A DNA stretch of 5,855 bases from the NCBI GenBank assembly GCA_003243865.1, contig QHBQ01000377.1, forward strand, positions 1 to 5,855, written 5' to 3'. The DNA comes from Candidatus Chloroheliales bacterium (GTDB lineage Bacteria > Chloroflexota > Chloroflexia > QHBQ01). The notes under the pieces are model-generated. The model saw nothing but the letters and a program-made list of their open reading frames with translations. It was not told where the DNA came from and did no database searches. A program made the translations under genes and the position numbers. Each line of letters starts with the position of its first letter. The stretch's first letter is position 1. Of the stretch, positions 1 through 4,184 are shown one piece after another.

Positions 1-12
1 CTGCGTTGTTAC

Positions 13-30
13 GGTCTAGCTAGCTAAACC
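13..30. repeat. 18-bp near-perfect palindrome downstream of second GT9 gene
   Basis: GGTCTAGCTAGCTAAACC reads the same on both strands except for one mismatched pair, which can be a U-G pair in minus-strand RNA. It lies 25 nt after the GT9 stop codon. There is no T-run beside it, so a terminator role is weak. The rest of 1-54 shows nothing recognisable. Confidence 0.35.
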
Positions 31-54
31 ATCTGCAAGAGCTATGCCACGCTG

Positions 55-1197
55 CTAGCCCTGCTCGACTTCGAGCATTGCGCGGGCGGTCTGGGCCACC
101 TGGGCAACGCTGATGTTGCTTATACGCGCAGCTTTGATTACCTGATGCTGCGGGTCGCCAGTTGGCCATGGCCCCCAGATTTGCGCGTCGCTGGGGCCAA
201 ATAGCCGCAGCGTAGGTCGCGCCAGGGTCGAGGCAAGATGCAATGGGCCACTGTCCACCCCCATCACCAGGTCAGCGCGGTCAAGCAAGGCGGCCAGTTC
301 AGCCAGGGTAGTGCGACCGGCTGCACTGATAGTACGCTGGCGGGCGCTCTTTGGTTGTGCGCGGATGAGCGCGTCACAAAGCGACTCTTCCCTGCCGCTG
401 CCGGTGAGCAACAGCCAGCTTTCTGGTTCCTCAAGCAAGAGAGATGCCACTGCTGCCCAACGCTCAGTCGGCCACTGCTTGGCAGGGTCGCCCGCGCCGG
501 GGTGGATAACCAGCAGCCGCCCACCGCCTTCCCAACCCCCCACCCTCAGCCACGCTGCCGCCCAGTCCCGCTCTGCTTCGGTTAGCGGAAAGAAGGGCGA
601 GGGTGGCGTATCCACTGGCTGTCCCCACCTTGATATAACGAAGTTTACCAGGGTCAGGTTCTGCTCCACTTCGTGCTGGCCAGCCTGATATGGCACTTTA
701 ATTGTGGCGAACAGGCGCACCAGCGGCGTATCGTAGCCAAGCAGCGGGATGCCACTCAGCAGGCATAGCAACCCGCCCCACCAGAAATCGAAGCGCAGGT
801 TAACCGCGAGGTCAATGCGGCCATGCTGACGCTGCCACCGGCGCAGCTTGCGTGACTCGCGCCATAGAGTGCGATAGGGGGCGAGCCAGCCGCCCTTCGC
901 CTGCCGCGTGAAGCCAGGGAATGGAATGGTGAGTAGCGCATCGTAGTAGGGAGCATAGCGCTCGGCGACCGCCTGGCTCCACGGCCCCACCGCCAACCCA
1001 ATTTGCGCCCCCACCAGCCCCGCCCGCAGCCGCCGCAGCGCCGCCGACGCGAACAGCATATCGCCCAGATGGTCGGGCCTGATCAGCAGCACCCGCCGCA
1101 CCCCACCCCGATGTAGTCGCTGCCGCAGCCGCCAGCGCCAGGGCCACGATAGCAGGCTGATCAGCCATAGCAGGATGTAGCGGATGCGGTTGCTCAT
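55..1197 (-). CDS. Glycosyltransferase family 9 (heptosyltransferase-like), second copy
   Basis: Second GT9 enzyme, 380 residues, clearly a distant paralogue of the upstream one. An N-terminal hydrophobic/aromatic patch (about 7-20, LLWLISLLSWPW) and a basic stretch (RWRLRQRLHR) may hold it at the membrane. Motifs: RVLLIRPDHLGDMLFASAAL (35-54) with the HLGD turn, IHPGAGDPAKQWP (231-243) with Lys240 as donor-contact candidate, and GVDSGPLHLAS (313-323) with Asp315, then LFGPSD (332-337). These match the GT9 N-domain, nucleotide-sugar and C-domain signatures. The ATG at 1197-1195 is preferred, with AGGTG 6 nt upstream; a GTG at 1206-1204, three codons earlier with GAGAGGGG just upstream, is an equal-looking alternative. 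The gap to the previous gene is taken up by an inverted-repeat element, so expression may depend on read-through of that element or on an unseen promoter. Stop is TAG; no clear terminator follows. Donor and acceptor unknown. Confidence 0.93.
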   Translation of the reverse strand: MSNRIRYILLWLISLLSWPWRWRLRQRLHRGGVRRVLLIRPDHLGDMLFASAALRRLRAGLVGAQIGLAVGPWSQAVAERYAPYYDALLTIPFPGFTRQAKGGWLAPYRTLWRESRKLRRWQRQHGRIDLAVNLRFDFWWGGLLCLLSGIPLLGYDTPLVRLFATIKVPYQAGQHEVEQNLTLVNFVISRWGQPVDTPPSPFFPLTEAERDWAAAWLRVGGWEGGGRLLVIHPGAGDPAKQWPTERWAAVASLLLEEPESWLLLTGSGREESLCDALIRAQPKSARQRTISAAGRTTLAELAALLDRADLVMGVDSGPLHLASTLARPTLRLFGPSDAQIWGPWPTGDPQHQVIKAARISNISVAQVAQTARAMLEVEQG

Positions 1198-1289
1198 ACC
1201 TAGCACCTACCCCTCTCTGTCATGGATAATCCTCACCCACAAGTATTGAACAGAAATATGGTGCAAGATAGCAGACAGGTCAATCGGTT

Positions 1290-1313
1290 CCGGGGGTTGG
1301 GGGCGAAGCCCCG
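1290..1313 (-). repeat. Second GC-rich hairpin arm of the element (GGGGCTTCGCCCC)
   Basis: Read on the minus strand this holds GGGGCTTCGCCCC, a compact hairpin, followed by CAACCCCCGG. With 1507-1530 it is an inverted pair differing at two positions, so the transcript could form either two local hairpins or one long-range stem. No T-run follows, so intrinsic termination is not supported. Confidence 0.4.
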
Positions 1314-1506
1314 TGTTGCCCTACGTCAATGCTGCAAGTAATACCAAATCGGCTTGGTGCTGGTGTAAAACGGATGGGCGCGATAAATCCGCACCCCTAC
1401 GGATTATACACTCTCTCCTCGGCGAATTGGTATAAGCCTTTCATGCACCTTTGCCTCTGCGACCGGGCCAGACTAACTTACGATGAGCATCTCGGCGCTT
1501 CAGCAG

Positions 1507-1530
1507 CGGGGCTGCGCCCCCAGCCCCCGG
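1507..1530 (-). repeat. GC-rich hairpin arm of the element; possible transcript-folding or attenuating hairpin after first GT9 gene
   Basis: On the minus strand GGGGCTG and CAGCCCC (1527-1521 and 1514-1508) form a 7-bp GC stem with a 6-nt loop, about 55 nt after the stop of the upstream GT9 gene. There is no T-run after it, so it is not a canonical intrinsic terminator, but it could slow transcription or protect the mRNA end. It is also the mirror partner of 1290-1313. Confidence 0.4.
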
Positions 1531-1579
1531 AGCTCTTCACTGCGGCTTGCTATCTTGCACCATATTTCTGTTCAACATT

Positions 1580-1605
1580 AACTCAAAACTCAAAACTCAA
1601 AACTT
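1580..1605 (-). repeat. Heptamer tandem repeat (TTGAGTT x3 on the minus strand) forming the 3' end of the first GT9 gene
   Basis: Plus-strand AACTCAA occurs three times in a row (1580-1586, 1587-1593, 1594-1600) followed by a partial AACTT. Read on the coding strand it supplies the last six codons V-L-S-F-E-F and the TGA stop of the GT9 gene. It begins 4 nt beyond the terminal repeat of the inverted-repeat element. Because each unit holds TGA and is 7 nt long, every reading frame meets a stop within 18 nt. Confidence 0.85.
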
Positions 1606-2698
1606 CAGTAACTGCGGCCCACACCCGCTCCACCGCGACATCTGCGGTGTCGCCACCGCCATCCTCATACCCAGCAGGGTAGAGACTACGCACCTGGCTG
1701 GGCGGGCCGTATAGCTCGTAGCGCAGCGCGCTGGTGGGGCCAAATATCCCAACCGTGCGGCAGCCGCAGGCCACTGCCAGGTGGCTTACGCCAGTATCGT
1801 TGCCGATGTGCAGCGCGGCTCGCTGCAAGAGCGCGCCAGTCGCCGCCAGGTCCAGCCTGCCTGCAATGTTGTGGATGCGCGTATCGCCCTGCTGCACGGC
1901 GGCGGCAAGCTGACGGTCATCCTCACCCCTGCTGCCCAGCACGAGGACGCTAGCCCGCCCAGCCAGTTGCGCGGCGATAGCGGCGAAGCGTTCGACCGGC
2001 CAGCGCTTGCTGATCAACCGCGCACCGGGGTTGACCCCGCCGCCGGGGTGGATGGTGATGGTCGGCTGATCCCGCTCTAGTGGCAAGGAGAGCAGCAGGG
2101 CGTCGGCTGCCGCTTGTGCCGCAGCAGTAGGGTAATATTCCAGGCGCGGGTCGGGCGGCAGGGGCAAACCGGCGGCGCGGGCGACATCAAGGTAGATGTC
2201 CACCTCGTGCCGTGCGGTCTTGCGATCGTCCACCGCTGCCGCCGCGCTCAGGCCGAGGCCCCGCCCGCGACTGTTCAGCCCGGCGCGGTAGGGGATACCC
2301 GCTATTAGCGCGAGCAGGGCCAGCGCGGGCGAGCGGTCGGGGATAAAGGCGGCGGCGAAGTGCTTGCCCCGTAGCCGCCTTGCCATCTTCAGCATTGCAG
2401 CGAAGGGGTAATGGTTGGCTCCCAACGCGCCCGCGTCGAGCAGCGCGCTTAGGCGGGGGTTGCCGAGCAGCGCGGCCCGCGAGTGCTTGCCTACCAGCCA
2501 GCCGATGCGGGCCTGCGGCCAGGCCTGGCTGACTGCCGCCAGCAGCGGGGTGGCGAACAGCACGTCGCCGATGCAACAGGGCTTGATCATCAGCACACGG
2601 GCCGGGTGTTGCGGCAATCTACCGCGTCCCAGCCCACGCAAGGTGAGGTGCATCACCCCCCCCGCACTATCCACCAGCCTGTCGCGCCCGCCGCTCAT
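1583..2698 (-). CDS. Glycosyltransferase family 9 (heptosyltransferase-like), first copy
   Basis: GT-B fold glycosyltransferase of family GT9, whose known members (WaaC, WaaF, WaaQ) transfer heptose from ADP-heptose to LPS core on the cytoplasmic side. In 371 residues one sees VLMIKPCCIGDVLFATPLL (35-53) with the GD pair of the N-terminal domain, IHPGGGVNPGARLISKRWP (216-234) with the donor-contacting lysine candidate Lys231, and GNDTGVSHLAVACG (299-312) with Asp301, followed by GIFGPT (317-322). The Cys41-Cys42 pair in the first motif is unusual. The ATG at 2698-2696 is chosen because it overlaps the protease stop as ATGA; the local SD is poor, so reinitiation after the protease gene is likely. 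A later ATG (Met16) is possible. The last residues VLSFEF and the TGA lie inside a heptamer repeat. Only 34% of the story is clear: family is certain from motifs, but sugar donor and acceptor are not; no heptose pathway gene is visible here. Confidence 0.93.
   Translation of the reverse strand: MSGGRDRLVDSAGGVMHLTLRGLGRGRLPQHPARVLMIKPCCIGDVLFATPLLAAVSQAWPQARIGWLVGKHSRAALLGNPRLSALLDAGALGANHYPFAAMLKMARRLRGKHFAAAFIPDRSPALALLALIAGIPYRAGLNSRGRGLGLSAAAAVDDRKTARHEVDIYLDVARAAGLPLPPDPRLEYYPTAAAQAAADALLLSLPLERDQPTITIHPGGGVNPGARLISKRWPVERFAAIAAQLAGRASVLVLGSRGEDDRQLAAAVQQGDTRIHNIAGRLDLAATGALLQRAALHIGNDTGVSHLAVACGCRTVGIFGPTSALRYELYGPPSQVRSLYPAGYEDGGGDTADVAVERVWAAVTEVLSFEF
2695..2698 (-). promoter_or_regulatory. 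ATGA stop/start overlap (translational coupling) between protease and first GT9 gene
   Basis: The protease TGA (2697-2695) and the GT9 ATG (2698-2696) share bases as ATGA. The bases before it (CTGTCAGGG) put AGGG directly against the ATG, a poor SD spacing, so reinitiation by ribosomes ending the protease gene is the likely mode of translation. Confidence 0.7.
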
Positions 2699-3720
2699 CC
2701 CTGACAGATCTGCACGATATTAGGGATGATGTGTTCGTACTGATGCGGGTTGGCGCAGACCACCCGCGTTCCCACCTCGCCGATCAACGACACCATCACA
2801 AAGATGACCGCTATAACCGTGAGCAGCGCCATCTCGGCGAAGCTGAACCTGCCCTTTACGATGCTATTATCTACCGGCGCGATGTAAGGCTCGTCCGCTT
2901 TGCGCTCACTGGTTAGCCGCCCGATGTAGTAGAGCACCGTAACCAGCAGCAAGGTCGTCACTGCCGCCAGTGGCAGCAGCCAGTCGGTGCTCTCGAAGTT
3001 ATCAGGTATCTGCTTGAAATAGGTCAGCACCAGCAGCGTTGCCGTCACCCCATTGAAGGCGGTATGGCAGACGATCGAGTTGTAGATGCTATTAGTCTTG
3101 AACACCACGTAGGCCAGCACCCCGCCCAGCATCGAGGTGAACAGCAGGGTATAGAGGCCGAGATGGAACAGGGCGAAGAAGATAGCGATATAAAAGACGG
3201 TGCGCCACAGCCCTTGCCGCTCGAAGGCCCGTTGCATCACCCCGCGATTAAGCAACTCCTCACATACCCCTGGCACCACCGTCAGCACCACCAGATAGGA
3301 GAGCGCCTCCCCGTCGCTAGTAGGTTTCGGCACCGGCGAGGGCAGCGGCCCAATGTTGCTCAACACCAGATCGGTGACGTAGCCAAGCATCTCGGCCAGC
3401 GGCCAGGCCAGCAGCGCCACCAGCACGCTGAGGAGCAACATCTGCGGGGTAGTCGGGTTGAGGTGCAGGGTTGCGCGCAGGTCGAAGTTGCCGATCTGGA
3501 TAAAAAGCAGCACCGGCACCAGGATGAACAGCACCTCGCCGAGGGTCACGGCGATAGGGAAGGGCATCCCGAAGCCAGCGATGATCGTCTGCCCGATTGC
3601 GTTCAGCACCAGCACCAGCAGGAAGAGCAGGTAAGCCTGGGCGCGACTAGGGTGGCGGGTGGGGCCGGTTTCGATTGCGGGGGTAGGGGCGTAGGGCTTT
3701 ATCTGGGTCGCATCGTACAT
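2695..3720 (-). CDS. CPBP family intramembrane glutamic endopeptidase (CAAX protease-like, Abi)
   Basis: Predicted membrane-embedded protease of the CPBP/CAAX (Rce1-like) family; substrates of bacterial members are mostly unknown, with roles in prenyl-protein processing, bacteriocin immunity and sigma/anti-sigma control proposed for some. The 341-residue protein has a proline-rich cytosolic start (1-26), membrane segments near 30-50, 56-76 and 94-118, then the catalytic core: EELLNR (154-159, EExxxR), FALFH (182-186, FxxxH) and HTAFN (219-223, HxxxN). All three motifs are intact, so it is probably active. After the core come a segment at 247-266, a charged linker with KADEP and KGRF, a last segment at 296-314 and a tail with Cys322 and Cys339; this extension is longer than usual. 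The ATG at 3720-3718 is chosen: GGAG lies about 11 nt upstream and an upstream extension would only overlap fabZ with non-family sequence. Its stop overlaps the next gene start as ATGA. Role in the glycan operon is unknown. Confidence 0.9.
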   Translation of the reverse strand: MYDATQIKPYAPTPAIETGPTRHPSRAQAYLLFLLVLVLNAIGQTIIAGFGMPFPIAVTLGEVLFILVPVLLFIQIGNFDLRATLHLNPTTPQMLLLSVLVALLAWPLAEMLGYVTDLVLSNIGPLPSPVPKPTSDGEALSYLVVLTVVPGVCEELLNRGVMQRAFERQGLWRTVFYIAIFFALFHLGLYTLLFTSMLGGVLAYVVFKTNSIYNSIVCHTAFNGVTATLLVLTYFKQIPDNFESTDWLLPLAAVTTLLLVTVLYYIGRLTSERKADEPYIAPVDNSIVKGRFSFAEMALLTVIAVIFVMVSLIGEVGTRVVCANPHQYEHIIPNIVQICQG

Positions 3721-3722
3721 GG

Positions 3723-4184
3723 TTATTTGTTCTCCGCGGCAGCCGCGCCCATCTGGATGTCGGTCAGCGCGAACATCAGGTCGGCGCGGGCGCAAAGCTG
3801 GCCGTCTACAGTCGCCTCGGCGCTGGCGGTGCCGATCGGCAGCCTCAGCTTGGTAATCGTCACCTCCAGGCGCAGCAGGTCGCCGGGGCGTACCTGGCGC
3901 TTGAAGCGCACATTGTCCAGTCCGGCGAACACCCCCAGCTTGCCCTTATACTCCGGCATTACCTGCACGCAGATAGCGGCCACCTGGGCCAGCGCTTCGA
4001 GGATGAGTACGCCGGGCATCAGCGGATAGTCGGGGAAATGGCCCTGGAAGAACGGCTCATTGCCGCTCACCGCCTTAATGCCTACCGCGCGCTGCCCCGG
4101 CTCACACTCTATGATTCGATCCACCAGCAGGAAAGGAAAGCGGTGCGGGATGGTCCGCCTGATCGCGTCAATGTCCAGTTCCAT
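3723..4184 (-). CDS. fabZ: 3-hydroxyacyl-[acyl-carrier-protein] dehydratase FabZ
   Basis: Hot-dog-fold dehydratase that removes water from 3-hydroxyacyl-ACP to give trans-2-enoyl-ACP in type II fatty acid synthesis; cytosolic. The 153 residues match the family length (about 140-155). Signatures: [13 protein letters not shown] (12-24), the active-site stretch [15 protein letters not shown] (45-59) with catalytic His49, and LEALAQ (62-67) with Glu63; [17 protein letters not shown] (86-102) is also typical. The ATG at 4184-4182 is chosen because GAGG lies 6 nt upstream and the protein then begins [15 protein letters not shown], as FabZ should; an in-frame TTG at 4211 only adds a charged, non-conserved extension. 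It overlaps the ligase end by 17 nt and stops 2 nt before the protease start, so translation is likely coupled. Seen: complete and intact catalytic residues. Inferred: it may serve a lipid part of the surface glycan, or be housekeeping FabZ in an odd place. FabA is less likely, given the PHR/PFLLVDR N-terminus. Confidence 0.96.
   Translation of the reverse strand: MELDIDAIRRTIPHRFPFLLVDRIIECEPGQRAVGIKAVSGNEPFFQGHFPDYPLMPGVLILEALAQVAAICVQVMPEYKGKLGVFAGLDNVRFKRQVRPGDLLRLEVTITKLRLPIGTASAEATVDGQLCARADLMFALTDIQMGAAAAENK

Larger units (their letters stand above)
1246..1575. mobile_element. 330-bp MITE-like / foldback element with perfect 28-bp terminal inverted repeats
   Basis: The left end 1246-1273 (starting TTGAACAGAAATATGG) is the exact reverse complement of 1548-1575. 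Inside, 1290-1313 and 1507-1530 form a second inverted pair (24 bp, 2 mismatches), and ATACCAAATCGGC at 1342-1354 is mirrored with two mismatches by 1421-1433. No protein of its own is credible: the plus-strand frame across it has no RBS or recognisable motif and runs on into the antisense of GT9. This fits a non-autonomous miniature inverted-repeat element or a large intergenic foldback repeat. I see no convincing target-site duplication; the flanks read AAGTA on the left and CATTA on the right. It occupies nearly the whole gap between the two GT9 genes of an otherwise gap-free operon, which suggests insertion. Mobility is inference; the inverted repeats are seen directly. Confidence 0.72.

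Noticed and set aside
1241..1266. TTGCAC in the terminal repeat as a -35 box for the second GT9 gene
   Set aside because: The only -10 candidate, TACTTG, is weak and at 15-nt spacing.
1403..1408. TATAAT on the minus strand inside the element, a possible promoter for the second GT9 gene
   Set aside because: No TTGACA-like box at 16-18 nt and no extended -10; it lies about 200 nt from the start. Not enough to call a promoter.
1329..1682. Plus-strand open frame of 117 codons in the gap
   Set aside because: It crosses the inverted-repeat element, the heptamer array and the antisense of GT9; no RBS or recognisable motif.
3721..3795. N-terminal extension of the CPBP gene into fabZ
   Set aside because: It would add 25 Arg/Asp-rich residues that are an out-of-frame reading of the fabZ end; the ATG at 3720 fits the coupled layout.
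3064..4029. Plus-strand open frame of 321 codons
   Set aside because: It is antisense to the well-supported fabZ and CPBP genes, is rich in Q/H/R as expected for the mirror frame of GC-rich coding DNA, and shows no domain or RBS.
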